This document shows, piece after piece, positions 8,966-16,783 of a DNA stretch of 64,000 nucleotides. Under the pieces are notes generated by a model. The model was not told the origin of the DNA, ran no database searches, and saw nothing but the letters and a program-made list of their open reading frames with translations. The stretch's first letter is position 1; every line of letters starts with the position of its first letter. Made by a program: the position numbers and the translations under genes. Origin of the DNA: an uncultured Caulobacterales bacterium. Its GTDB lineage: Bacteria > Pseudomonadota > Alphaproteobacteria > Caulobacterales > Maricaulaceae. The stretch lies in the NCBI GenBank assembly GCA_938003545.1, contig CALKXY010000013.1:30248-94247 (forward strand), in the 5' to 3' direction.

Positions 8966-9973
8966 ATGACTGACTTTAAAAAATGGACAACGTTTGTTGT
9001 TGTCTCACTCTTCGCGTTGACTTCATCGCAGGGTTTAGCTGCCGCTCAAGAGGCGACGTTGGAAAATCAAGTCAATGAGACTTTGCCACTCCTACCGATA
9101 TATGAACTAAATGCTGACACTTATGAAACAGAGGCAGAGAAAATAGAAGTCGAAGCCAGCATTGCGGAGGTAAATAATTTCAATGCTTCACTCTCGCCAA
9201 AGACAGGCGAAATAGAGCTCGCAAAAGCAGGCGTAACCTTAAATATGGGCGAGACACATTATTACTTAAATGCAAAAGATTCGCAGAAAATCCTTGTTGA
9301 TTTATGGGAAAACCCAGAAAATCCAAATGTTTTGGGAATGATTTTTGAACGTAATACAGACGGATATTCAAATGAATATGCCGTTGCAATTTATTTTGAA
9401 GCCACAGGTTATGTGTCTGATGAAGATGCGGCAACAATCGATTATGATGACCTACTTAAAGACATGAAAAAGCAAACGAAGCTAGAATCTAAAATGCGGA
9501 TTGCAGAAGGTTACGGCGGTTTAGAATTAATAGGCTGGGGTGCGAATCCAAAATATGATGCCGAAAACCATAATGTATCATGGGCGCAACTGATTAAATT
9601 CGAAGGCTATGACACAAATACACTCAATTATAATATGAGGTTTTTGGGTAGGAAGGGCGTTTTAGAATTTAATTATATAGCAGATGAAGAATCATTGCCT
9701 GTCTTGGAGGATGTCATGCCGACCATGTCTGAAATGGCCGCGTTTAAACCTGGGCACCAATATACGGACTTTAATCCTGCGACAGATAAAATAGCGACTT
9801 ATGGAGTAGCCGGCTTGGTAGCAGGGGGTGTTGTTGCCAAAAAACTGGGTCTTTTAGGTGTATTGCTACTGTTCCTAAAAAAGGGATGGATATTGATTAT
9901 TGCGGCTTTGGCGTTTGGCAGACGATTTTTTATGTCGATTTTCCGAGGCAAGTCTAGCGAAACAGGCGTATAA
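8966..9973 (+). CDS. DUF2167 domain membrane protein
   Basis: A 335-residue exported protein with a signal peptide (residues ~9-28, ending AAAQE). The central domain matches DUF2167: EGYGGLELIGWGANPKYD, VSWAQLIKFEG, TLNYNMRFLGRKGVLEFN. Two C-terminal hydrophobic segments (VAGLVAGGVVAKK and LGVLLLFLKKGWILIIAALAF) and a basic tail suggest a periplasmic domain anchored in the inner membrane. Function is unknown; some relatives sit near stress or envelope genes. Its codons are more AT-rich than those of pgi and hisS. A weak hairpin (AGACC/GGGTCT) follows the stop. Confidence 0.8.
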   Translation: MTDFKKWTTFVVVSLFALTSSQGLAAAQEATLENQVNETLPLLPIYELNADTYETEAEKIEVEASIAEVNNFNASLSPKTGEIELAKAGVTLNMGETHYYLNAKDSQKILVDLWENPENPNVLGMIFERNTDGYSNEYAVAIYFEATGYVSDEDAATIDYDDLLKDMKKQTKLESKMRIAEGYGGLELIGWGANPKYDAENHNVSWAQLIKFEGYDTNTLNYNMRFLGRKGVLEFNYIADEESLPVLEDVMPTMSEMAAFKPGHQYTDFNPATDKIATYGVAGLVAGGVVAKKLGLLGVLLLFLKKGWILIIAALAFGRRFFMSIFRGKSSETGV

Positions 9974-10224
9974 GACCTGTGGGACTCCGACGGGTCTGAT
10001 GTTGACGTTATACGTGATTTTATTCGGCGCACCAATGTGACGCGAATTCCATTTATCGACCAGACGCTCTTGTCGATGTCTATGCTTAGCTCATATGGAA
10101 AGGGATTTAACCCCAAACACCTAGCTCAGCCCTGCTTCGTTAATCGCGACGACTTGATCCATGAAAATGGTGTCTGCGGGAATCTAGTCTTTCCTCTTGC
10201 GCTTTGGCGCAGTAGGACGCGCAT

Positions 10225-11718
10225 ATGTCCAAGATGAATAAAAAGAACAAACCTTTCCGTCCCAAAGCGCGCCGCCCCCGCGGGTTTGAAGATCGCTCTG
10301 CCGAAACGCTGCGTGCCGAAGCGCGGCTAATTCAGGCGGCGTTCTCTGTCTATGATATTCATGGGTTCGAGCCGCTCCAAACCCCTGCCTTTGAATTTGC
10401 GGATGCGCTCGGAAAATTTCTGCCAGATGATGATCGCCCAAACACGGGCGTCTTCGCCTTGCAGGACGATGACGAACAATGGATGAGTCTGCGCTATGAC
10501 CTAACTGCACCGCTCGCACGTTTCGTGGCTGAAAATTATGATGCCCTCGCGAAACCTTATCGCCGCTATCAGGCGGGCAGTGTTTTCCGCAACGAAAAAC
10601 CCGGACCGGGACGCTTCCGCGAATTTACACAATGCGATGCCGATAGTGTTGGCGCAGCGGGCGCTGCCGCCGACGCAGAGATGATTATGCTAGCCGCCGA
10701 AGTTATGCGCGCGGCAGGGTTGAAAGACGGACAATATGCGATCCGCGTCAATAACCGTAAACTCCTCGACGGTATTCTGGAATCCTCTGGTGTACCCAAC
10801 ACAACTGAGGGCGCAGAACAACGCCTGCAAGTGTTGCGCGCAATTGATAAATTAGACCGCCTCGGGGCAGAGGGCGTCGAAGCCTTGCTGGGCGAAGGCC
10901 GCGAAGACGAGTCTGGCGATTATACGGACGGCGCGAAATTAAATGCAGCGGGTATTAAAGCCGTCTTGGGGTTCACAACGGCATCATCCGAAAACCGCGC
11001 GGACACAATCCGCACACTTGAAGGATTGATGGGCACATCTGAACGCGGCCTCGACGGCGTCAAAGAACTTATTCAAATCGACTCAATTTTAAATGCTGTC
11101 GGATTTGGCAATGACCGCGTCAGCTATGACACGTCTATTGTGCGCGGCCTGGGCTATTATACAGGCCCTGTGTTTGAAGCCGAACTCCTGACTGAAATTA
11201 AAGACCGCAAAGGTCGCCCTGTTCGTATCGGCTCTGTTGGCGGCGGCGGGCGCTATGATGACCTCGTCTCACGTTTCCGCGGCCAAGCTGTGCCTGCCAC
11301 AGGGTTCAGTTTTGGCGTCTCGCGTTTCTTGACGGCACTGGAACGGATGGACGCGCTGGAATCTTCCGTCAAACCTCCCGTGATTATTTGCGCCTTTGAT
11401 AAGGGCCTCATGGGCGAATATTTCAAACTCGCGGGCGAACTGCACGTCGAGGGTATCCGCGCCGAAGTCTTTGTCGGCGCAGGCAATGTCACCAAACAAA
11501 TGAAATATGCTGATCGCCGCAATGCCCAAGTCGCTGTCTTAATGGGCAGCGACGAAATGGACGCAGGCCAAGTGACACTTAAGGATCTATACGAGGGCGC
11601 AAAAGCTGCCGCTGCAATTGAATCAAATGAGGAATGGAAATCTTCTCGCCCCGCCCAAGAAACAGTCTCGCGCGCAAATTGGGTCGCGGCTGTGAAGGCG
11701 ATGTTGGCGGGTGCATAA
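10225..11718 (+). CDS. hisS: Histidyl-tRNA synthetase
   Basis: A class II aminoacyl-tRNA synthetase of 497 residues. Seen directly: PRGFEDRSAETLRAE at the start, motif 2 region YRRYQAGSVFRNEKPGPGRFREFTQCDAD, the histidine-specific motifs GLGYYTGPVFEAEL and GSVGGGGRYDDLVSRF, motif 3 (ATGFSFGVSRFLTAL) and a C-terminal anticodon-binding domain. Glu and Gln at the histidine-binding positions are consistent with the alphaproteobacterial form, which recognises tRNA-His lacking the usual G-1. The start may be ATG 10225 or ATG 10234. Confidence 0.95.
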   Translation: MSKMNKKNKPFRPKARRPRGFEDRSAETLRAEARLIQAAFSVYDIHGFEPLQTPAFEFADALGKFLPDDDRPNTGVFALQDDDEQWMSLRYDLTAPLARFVAENYDALAKPYRRYQAGSVFRNEKPGPGRFREFTQCDADSVGAAGAAADAEMIMLAAEVMRAAGLKDGQYAIRVNNRKLLDGILESSGVPNTTEGAEQRLQVLRAIDKLDRLGAEGVEALLGEGREDESGDYTDGAKLNAAGIKAVLGFTTASSENRADTIRTLEGLMGTSERGLDGVKELIQIDSILNAVGFGNDRVSYDTSIVRGLGYYTGPVFEAELLTEIKDRKGRPVRIGSVGGGGRYDDLVSRFRGQAVPATGFSFGVSRFLTALERMDALESSVKPPVIICAFDKGLMGEYFKLAGELHVEGIRAEVFVGAGNVTKQMKYADRRNAQVAVLMGSDEMDAGQVTLKDLYEGAKAAAAIESNEEWKSSRPAQETVSRANWVAAVKAMLAGA

Positions 11719-11887
11719 ATTTCGATAGGCACAATCATCTGTGTTTGGTATAAATTGCATGTGAATTTGTAAGTTTGAAAACTTAATCCGCGTCTTGCGC
11801 AAAATAAACACGTTCAGTTTCAATTACTTATAAAAATATCAAGAGATGCGTCCTTGGGTCTATATTTGTAGGCTAGTTTAAACTTGT

Positions 11888-12150
11888 CTTCTCACAACGG
11901 GCGACCAAGCGTACGTTGGCTTGTTCGGTGAGGAGCGGCGCTTGTCATTGGATGATGCTGGGTAACGTCAGCAAAGTTGGGTGGCCTATCGCGAGCTGAT
12001 TGAGCCTAGACTGTTCTGTTCGGCCGGTAGTGGAGAAAGGCGTCGTCGCGAGGGTCCCTCTGGGGCCGAAAACCACATTGTTATTCCGGTTCCGCCGGGC
12101 CCTGAAATACCCTCGCGAACATCCCGTAAAACGGAACATTTTTCTAACGA
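11888..12150 (+). ncRNA. Candidate structured non-coding RNA
   Basis: Several hairpins follow one another. CTTCTCAC (11888-11895) pairs with GTGAGGAG (11928-11935) around an inner CCAA/TTGG; TGCTG (11956-11960) pairs with CAGCA (11969-11973); TCGCGAGGGT (12046-12055) pairs perfectly over 10 bp with ACCCTCGCGA (12109-12118) and encloses GGGCC/GGCCC and AACC/GGTT. CCGT-aaa-ACGG followed by ACATTTTTCT near 12125-12143 could be a weak terminator on the plus strand. The motifs of RNase P, tmRNA, SRP RNA and 6S RNA were looked for and not found. Strand is inferred from the T-run and is uncertain. Confidence 0.35.
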
Positions 12151-12337
12151 AGACAACAGAGACTAAGAGATACAGGAACTAAAGCGGTTCCGAGGATAGC
12201 GAAGCCCCCCGCCAGATGTTCACGCGTTTAACGCGGGATTATGCGATGAGCTTTGCGGTAATATTAGAGGGTCCGTAGATTGCGTTGTGATGCGCGGTGT
12301 TGAGTCTTGCTCTGAACGCGCCGTGGTTGTTTCCAAT

Positions 12338-12390
12338 AAAAAACCCCGCCTTGTGCAATTCGCTTTTGCGAAATGCACGATGGCAGGGCT
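12338..12390 (-). terminator. Rho-independent terminator of ctrA
   Basis: On the minus strand, CCCTGCC...GTGCATTTCGC-AAAA-GCGAATTGCAC...GGCGGGG is followed by TTTTTTATT. It lies about 45 bp after the ctrA stop and is a long, strong hairpin with a good T tract. Confidence 0.88.
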
Positions 12391-12433
12391 CTTTGTGAGA
12401 CATGGGAGGATGTCCCGTATATTTAGATGTCGC

Positions 12434-13129
12434 CTAGGCTGACATTTTTTCTTTGGCTGGATCACGTAGAACATATCCACGGCCCCAAACGGTTTCGATG
12501 TAATGTTCGCCTGCTGTTGCGGCTGCGAGTTTCTTACGCAGCTTACAGATGAATACGTCGATGATTTTCAATTCTGGCTCGTCCATGCCGCCATAAAGGT
12601 GGTTGAGGAACATCTCTTTTGTGAGGGTCGTGCCCTTACGTAGGGAGAGCAGCTCTAGCATTTGGTATTCTTTGCCCGTTAGGTGGACGCGGTGATCGCC
12701 AACTTCGACAGTTTTCGCATCAAGGTTCACTTTGATGTCGCCTGTTGTGATAATGGACTGGCTGTGGCCTTTGGAGCGGCGAACAACGGCGTGGATACGC
12801 GCAACAAGTTCGTCTTTATGGAAAGGCTTTGTCATGAAGTCATCAGCGCCAGTGCCGAGACCGCGAACTTTGCTGTCGATGTCATTTGTACCTGACAGGA
12901 TAAAGATCGGTGTGTTGACCTTTGCCATGCGTAATGTTTTCAACACGTCAAAGCCTGGCATGTCCGGAAGGTTGAGGTCGAGCAGGATAATATCATAGTC
13001 ATAGAGCTTGCCGAGATCGACACCCTCTTCGCCTAGATCCGTTGTGTAAACATTAAAGCCCTCAGACTTGAGCATCAGCTCAATGCCTTGTGCCGTGGCC
13101 ATGTCATCTTCAATTAGAAGAACTCGCAT
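12434..13129 (-). CDS. ctrA: Cell-cycle response regulator CtrA
   Basis: The master cell-cycle regulator of alphaproteobacteria, an OmpR-type response regulator of 231 residues. The receiver domain (1-~118) has the acidic pair EDD at 8-10, the phospho-acceptor in [18 protein letters not shown] (Asp51), Thr in ILSGTND and Lys in FMTKPF. The winged-helix domain has [13 protein letters not shown] and the near-invariant end [15 protein letters not shown]. CtrA~P activates flagellar and division genes and represses replication initiation. The C-terminal residues after the domain (AKEKMSA, ending in Ala) resemble the ClpXP-degraded tail of Caulobacter CtrA (inference). Confidence 0.97.
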   Translation of the reverse strand: MRVLLIEDDMATAQGIELMLKSEGFNVYTTDLGEEGVDLGKLYDYDIILLDLNLPDMPGFDVLKTLRMAKVNTPIFILSGTNDIDSKVRGLGTGADDFMTKPFHKDELVARIHAVVRRSKGHSQSIITTGDIKVNLDAKTVEVGDHRVHLTGKEYQMLELLSLRKGTTLTKEMFLNHLYGGMDEPELKIIDVFICKLRKKLAAATAGEHYIETVWGRGYVLRDPAKEKMSA

Positions 13130-13469
13130 TTTGTCCCCTCCCAGGCGATTCGAGATCCCGTCGAACGCCGAGATATAGTTAATAGAACCTCTGACGTAGG
13201 GGCATTGCGTAAATCAAGTGTTAACGACAATAACAAGACTGTTAGCGGATAGCAGAGAGCGTTTTCAGAATCGGGTCCGTAACGAACGTCTTAACGGGGC
13301 GAATGTGCCTTCATTTTCGCTTAACCACACTTTTTCATCAGAACGTAAACCTAACAGGGTATGACTAATCAAGAATGGCGATGGGCCGGACACGGGAGAC
13401 AACTCTCGGACGACCTTTCGATAAGAGTGAGCAAGGTATTAGGTGATACCTCAAAGGGTGGAATAAAGA
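13130..13469. promoter_or_regulatory. ctrA upstream region with GAnTC sites and a near-consensus CtrA box
   Basis: This 340-bp gap serves leftward ctrA and the rightward FliJ-like gene. GAnTC (CcrM-type methylation) sites occur at 13147-13151 (GATTC) and 13268-13272 (GAATC). TTCA-N7-TTAA at 13310-13324 differs by one base from the CtrA consensus TTAA-N7-TTAA, and further TTAA half-sites lie at 13179-13182, 13221-13224 and 13291-13294. In Caulobacter, ctrA has methylation-sensitive and autoregulated promoters; the same logic is inferred here. Confidence 0.55.
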
Positions 13470-13844
13470 ATGGCGCATTCAAGCGAACGTAATCTTGTGA
13501 AGACGCGGTTTCAGATCGAAGATCTTCAGAAACGTATTTCAGTGTTGAGCGCCACGCGTGAAGATCTTGAGCGTCAAGTGCGTAAGCTGAATGATAGCGT
13601 CCCCGAAGATGAAATTGATGCGAGCGCGCAAAAAGAAGGCTATGTTGCTTATGGCAGTTACGCCAAGTCAGTTATCGCACGTAAAGAAAACTTACGCCGT
13701 ACATTGGGCGACATTGGCGCGCAAAGCGGACAGCTCGCGGATCAGCTTAAAGTCGCACTTGATGCGTTGGACAGCTTCGAACGGATTAAAGCCCGCCGTC
13801 TAGCTGCAAAAGCCGAGCGCGCAATGGCCCGTAAATCCGCCTAA
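13470..13844 (+). CDS. FliJ-like coiled-coil protein
   Basis: A 124-residue, highly charged, almost wholly helical protein with two heptad-rich segments (FQIEDLQKRISVLSATREDLERQVRKL and ARKENLRRTLGDIGAQSGQLADQLKVALDAL) and a basic Ala-rich tail. Size, coiled-coil form and position next to ctrA fit FliJ, the flagellar export chaperone/ATPase stalk, which is often found near ctrA in alphaproteobacteria. No fliI is present here, so the assignment rests on shape and context. A GGGTGG ribosome site precedes the ATG and a terminator follows. Confidence 0.6.
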   Translation: MAHSSERNLVKTRFQIEDLQKRISVLSATREDLERQVRKLNDSVPEDEIDASAQKEGYVAYGSYAKSVIARKENLRRTLGDIGAQSGQLADQLKVALDALDSFERIKARRLAAKAERAMARKSA

Positions 13845-13867
13845 GCTCTTAACGGCCAGACATTTTA

Positions 13868-13899
13868 AAGCGGTTCCGTGAGGGGCCGTTTTTTTTTGG
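13868..13899 (+). terminator. Terminator after the FliJ-like gene
   Basis: CGGTTCC-GTGA-GGGGCCG (7 bp with two G-U pairs) is followed by nine T residues. It lies between two convergent genes. Confidence 0.85.
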
Positions 13900-14181
13900 C
13901 TAACTATCATCATCGCCTTCGACCCAATCGTAAAGTTCGCTGAAACCTGATGCGTCTGCAATGACGTCCCATTCCGTTTCGGGGGCATCGGCAGGTTGGA
14001 CCCAGAACATCATGGCCATGACGGCCATCGCCGCAACACCGCCCATCGCCCATATCGGGCGGCGCGTCGTTGACGTATTGGCAGGTTGAGCTGTTTCAGC
14101 TGCCGCGAGAATCTTTGCGGATAAATTTCCGCGCGGGGCAGGGGCTTGGTTTTGGGCTAACATATGATCAAGATCGGTCAT
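13900..14181 (-). CDS. Putative single-pass anti-sigma factor
   Basis: A 93-residue protein with a short N-terminal cytoplasmic part, one transmembrane segment (PIWAMGGVAAMAVMAMMFWV, about residues 42-61) and an acidic periplasmic tail ending EGDDDS. It overlaps the ECF sigma gene by 4 bp, the usual sigma/anti-sigma arrangement. There is no zinc-binding HxxxCxxC motif, so if it is an anti-sigma factor it is a non-ZAS type. Identity is inferred from position and topology, not from a recognised domain. Confidence 0.55.
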   Translation of the reverse strand: MTDLDHMLAQNQAPAPRGNLSAKILAAAETAQPANTSTTRRPIWAMGGVAAMAVMAMMFWVQPADAPETEWDVIADASGFSELYDWVEGDDDS

Positions 14182-14708
14182 ATTGATAAGCTCGCTTTCT
14201 GGTCGAGGAGGTTCGTTTTGAGTTTTGCGCGTGCGCGCGACAACAGGCTTTCATAAGCCTTTTCATTGATGTTTAGGGCCGCCGCGCCATCGGCTTGGCT
14301 GGCATGTTGGTAGTAAGACAAGACAAGAGCCGCGCGTTGCCGTTCGGGCAACGTCAATATTGCGGCTTGTACCCGTTGTGCTGTTTCGGTTCGGACAATT
14401 TCTATATCTGCGCGAGGCGCGGGGTCTGTTCGGTCAGGTACGGTATCAGAATAAATCGGCCGTTTTCGGCGACGATCATCAATAGATAACCGCGTTGCGA
14501 CGCGCCGCAACCACGTCAAGATACTCGCGTCGCCATCGGTTTTCCAACGGGGTGCGGCTTGCCAAAAGCGCAAGAATGTTTCTTGCGCAATATCTTCAGC
14601 TTGGCTGCGGTCACCTGTCATATGCCACGCCAGGCCATGCAATCGGGTCAAATGTCGATCCATCAAAGCTGAGAGGGCGGCAGAGTCTCCAGCCTGCAAA
14701 GCAGGCAA
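14178..14708 (-). CDS. ECF-family RNA polymerase sigma factor
   Basis: Region 2 (DRHLTRLHGLAWHMTGDRSQAEDIAQETFLRFWQ) and region 4 (LPERQRAALVLSYYQHASQADGAAALNINEKAYESLLSRARAKL) are clear. The ORF track starts at a TTG (14708), but the typical N-terminus continues upstream in frame as RSDPDIDLLPALQAGD, so the true start is probably the CTG at 14735, which lies 7 bases after a GGAG within the stop region of the EF-hand gene. The sigma gene would thus be translationally coupled to the calcium-binding protein upstream and the anti-sigma gene downstream. Confidence 0.88.
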   Translation of the reverse strand: MPALQAGDSAALSALMDRHLTRLHGLAWHMTGDRSQAEDIAQETFLRFWQAAPRWKTDGDASILTWLRRVATRLSIDDRRRKRPIYSDTVPDRTDPAPRADIEIVRTETAQRVQAAILTLPERQRAALVLSYYQHASQADGAAALNINEKAYESLLSRARAKLKTNLLDQKASLSI

Positions 14709-14737
14709 GAGGTCGATATCTGGATCAGAACGCAGAG

Positions 14738-15358
14738 TTATTCTCCGCGCTTCACACCATGTTTGCCTCTACGGCCTTTGCGCTGTCGGCCTTCGCCTTT
14801 GACTAAAATGCCATCGCCATTTGCATCCATGCGGGCGAATAATTGATCTGATATGAGGAGGTGTTCATCGAGAGACACAAAGCCATCGCCATTTGCATCG
14901 GGGCGTGGACGCTCGGCTCTGCGAGATTTTCGATCTTCGCGTTTGTCTCCACGCTTAGCTTTACGACTTTCGCGCATGGCGGCTTTTTCATCCGTACTGA
15001 TTTTTCCGTCGCCATCCGTATCGAATTTTTTGAGACGCTCAACTTTGTGGGCGTCTGATGTTTTCCGTTTGGTACTCATTTCCGCAGGCGAGAGACTGCC
15101 GTCCTTATTGCTGTCCAAACGTTCAAATCTTCGTTCTGCGCGTTTATCGTGACGCGCTTTTTTTAGAGCTTGGCGCTCATCCGTGCTGAGAAAATTATCA
15201 TTGTTCAAATCTGCTGCGGCGAAACGCTCCATCGCAGTTTCTGTGAACTCGGCTTTCGTAACCTGGCCGTCTTTGTTCAAATCTGCTTTAGGGCCAGCAG
15301 CGATTAAGAGCGTTGCACCTGATGCGATCAAGGCAGTTGTAAGAATTTTACGTGTCAT
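14738..15358 (-). CDS. Secreted EF-hand protein with six calcium-binding-like loops
   Basis: A 206-residue protein with a signal peptide (MTRKILTTALIASGATLLIAA). Six EF-hand loops can be read: DLNKDGQVTKAE, DLNNDNFLSTDE, DSNKDGSLSPAE, DTDGDGKISTDE, DANGDGFVSLDE and DANGDGILVKGE (the last lacks the usual pattern at positions 7-9). Basic stretches such as KAKRGDKREDRKSRR lie between loops. It is first in an operon with an ECF sigma factor and a putative anti-sigma factor, so it may sense periplasmic calcium or be the main target of the sigma factor; both are inference. Confidence 0.85.
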   Translation of the reverse strand: MTRKILTTALIASGATLLIAAGPKADLNKDGQVTKAEFTETAMERFAAADLNNDNFLSTDERQALKKARHDKRAERRFERLDSNKDGSLSPAEMSTKRKTSDAHKVERLKKFDTDGDGKISTDEKAAMRESRKAKRGDKREDRKSRRAERPRPDANGDGFVSLDEHLLISDQLFARMDANGDGILVKGEGRQRKGRRGKHGVKRGE

Positions 15359-15443
15359 TTTGTGTCTCCACTAAGAGGGGTTTACACATAACACACGGAT
15401 GACACAGACAAATCCTTCGCGCAGGACTGATGTGTAAATGCTT

Positions 15444-16151
15444 TTAAGCGACCGCTCTGCGAGCGGCTTGGTCGCGCATTTGTTCGAGTAAGCGGGTCTC
15501 AATGTGTAAGTCATCGACATGTCCCGCATAGGGGGTTGGCGCACCTAGATGTTCGCGGACTGTGTCAGATAACATTAATGCCGTTTCTACGGCGTCGCAT
15601 TTCTCGCCAGTTGAGAGCACGAGGGGGTCAAAATCTGGAGCCCGTCGGCGGACAGCATCTACCATCCAGAACGCGCGCATAAAGTCATCGCCTTGTGTGT
15701 CATAAGAGACAACGGAGACATCGGAGGCCGCTCCTAATCGGACATGCGCAGGCGTGCATCCGACCTCTGGAACCACAAAAACCCAGTCGTAAGATAGGGA
15801 TAAAGCCGCCAAGAGGCCTAAGGCATCTTCCAGACTTTGAGGGCCTACGGCACCTGCTGTAAAATGCTCATTTGATGTTATGTAGAGTGCATCGCTGACC
15901 TGTGCGTTACCGCGGGCAACGTCGTCCAATGTGCGAGCGTGCACGATACCGGAACGCCTCAAAAGCTCTCCGCCAACAGCATCGAGGATTAAAACAGTTT
16001 CGCCGTAGCTGGCAGCTTTGCGGCCTAGTTTTACGACCAGATCATAGGTTGCGTCCGACTCACCGCTGGCCGTGAAGAGGCTAACGAGCCGGCATGCCGG
16101 TTCATATGTGTCGCCTTGGACCCGTCGGGCCTTATGTTTGAGCTGGGCCAT
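15444..16151 (-). CDS. MinD/FlhG-like protein without a Walker A motif
   Basis: A 235-residue protein whose layout follows ParA/MinD ATPases: VSLFTASGESDATYDLVVKLGRKAA at the P-loop position, TVLILDAVGGELLRRSGI at the 'DAD' strand, RTLDDVARGNAQVSDALY, then LSYDWVFVVPEVG and DVSVVSYDT. The deviant Walker A lysines (xKGGxGKT) are missing and DAD reads DAV, so ATP hydrolysis is unlikely. FlhG/FleN proteins set flagellar number or placement; the position between ctrA and sciP fits a flagellar or polar role. It might instead bind a partner without nucleotide. Confidence 0.6.
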   Translation of the reverse strand: MAQLKHKARRVQGDTYEPACRLVSLFTASGESDATYDLVVKLGRKAASYGETVLILDAVGGELLRRSGIVHARTLDDVARGNAQVSDALYITSNEHFTAGAVGPQSLEDALGLLAALSLSYDWVFVVPEVGCTPAHVRLGAASDVSVVSYDTQGDDFMRAFWMVDAVRRRAPDFDPLVLSTGEKCDAVETALMLSDTVREHLGAPTPYAGHVDDLHIETRLLEQMRDQAARRAVA

Positions 16152-16318
16152 GACGCCCTTTCGAATTCACCAAATACCAATCGGGTCTTTGCCCGTTTCG
16201 CTATATTTACCTGCAACGACCTAAATTTTGGCGAACAAGCGTGGTAAATCTGGATTAATCTGACATTTACGAAGGTTTAAAAAATGCAGTCCGAAATTTG
16301 GAAATGAAGGTTGAAGGC

Positions 16319-16352
16319 ATAAAAAAACCGTCCTGGAGGGACGGTTTTTAGA
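16319..16352 (-). terminator. Bidirectional terminator downstream of sciP
   Basis: AAAAACCGTCC (16322-16332) and GGACGGTTTTT (16338-16348) form a perfect 11-bp stem with a 5-base loop and T tracts on both strands. It ends the sciP transcript and separates it from the MinD-like gene. Confidence 0.92.
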
Positions 16353-16373
16353 AAAATAATTTATATGCGCGCG

Positions 16374-16664
16374 TTAGCGATATTGTTGTACCCGCGTTGT
16401 CCGAAGACCTGCAATACCGTAGCTTTCAATCGACCGTTGCCACGACATAAATTCTTCAGCGGAAAGTCCGTAGCGTTCCAAGGCGCCGTCTAGTGTCAAG
16501 AGACCGCCTCGGACGGCCGCAACAACTTCTGCTTTTCTGCGGATTACCCACCGAACAGTGTTCGGCTTGGGGAGGTCAGCTAAGGTCAAAGGTGTGCCCT
16601 CTGGTCCGATGACGACATTTTCGCGTTTTATTTTGCGATCTAACATGTGCTTTTGCCCATTCAT
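16374..16664 (-). CDS. sciP: CtrA inhibitor SciP
   Basis: A 96-residue helix-turn-helix protein (DUF1153). Diagnostic segments: VVIGPEGTPLTLADLPKPNTVRW, VIRRKAEVVAAVRGGLLTLD, RYGLSAEEFMSWQRSIE and GLRTTRVQQYR. In Caulobacter SciP accumulates in G1 swarmer cells and blocks CtrA-activated transcription. The start may be ATG 16664 or ATG 16646 (MLDRKIKREN). A perfect CtrA box lies 57 bp upstream of 16664, which fits the known feedback in which CtrA activates sciP. Confidence 0.95.
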   Translation of the reverse strand: MNGQKHMLDRKIKRENVVIGPEGTPLTLADLPKPNTVRWVIRRKAEVVAAVRGGLLTLDGALERYGLSAEEFMSWQRSIESYGIAGLRTTRVQQYR

Positions 16665-16720
16665 TTAGTCCGCCCACACAGACCTGTTTTTGTTATGTCA
16701 TTCATCTAAGCGACAGGGTC

Positions 16721-16735
16721 TTAAAAACAGTTTAA
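16721..16735. promoter_or_regulatory. Perfect CtrA-binding box upstream of sciP
   Basis: TTAA-AAACAGT-TTAA exactly matches the CtrA consensus TTAA-N7-TTAA. It is centred about 64 bp upstream of the sciP start codon, near the expected -35 position of a CtrA-activated promoter. Confidence 0.8.
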
Positions 16736-16783
16736 AGAAGCGCAAAAAAAGTGTTTAGATACAATCGTTTACGAAGGTTAATG

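Larger units (their letters stand above)
11719..12433. other. 715-bp gene-free region between hisS and ctrA
   Basis: No convincing protein gene is present; the small ORFs overlap each other on both strands and resemble nothing I know. The left third (11740-11880) is AT-rich, the middle (11888-12150) is GC-rich and strongly self-complementary (see separate entry), and the right end holds the ctrA terminator. The composition change at 11880 is abrupt. Confidence 0.6.

Noticed and set aside
9180-9437. His/Leu-rich minus-strand ORF inside the DUF2167 gene
   Set aside because: Antisense shadow without ribosome site; composition simply mirrors the sense codons.
10037-10237. Small plus-strand ORF between the DUF2167 gene and hisS, and a short minus-strand tail reading PADTIFMDQVVAINEAGLS
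   Set aside because: The plus ORF has no ribosome site and overlaps hisS; the minus tail is under 25 codons after a stop, too short to support a gene or remnant.
11945-12139. Minus-strand ORF beginning MFRFTGCSRGYFR, which recalls the start of DUF898/YjgN proteins
   Set aside because: The resemblance covers only about a dozen residues, what follows is unlike the family, and the same DNA is open in other frames and strongly self-complementary.
12183-12193. Repeat AAAGCGGTTCCG at 12182 and 13867
   Set aside because: Only about 12 bp shared, one copy being part of a terminator; too short to call a repeat family.
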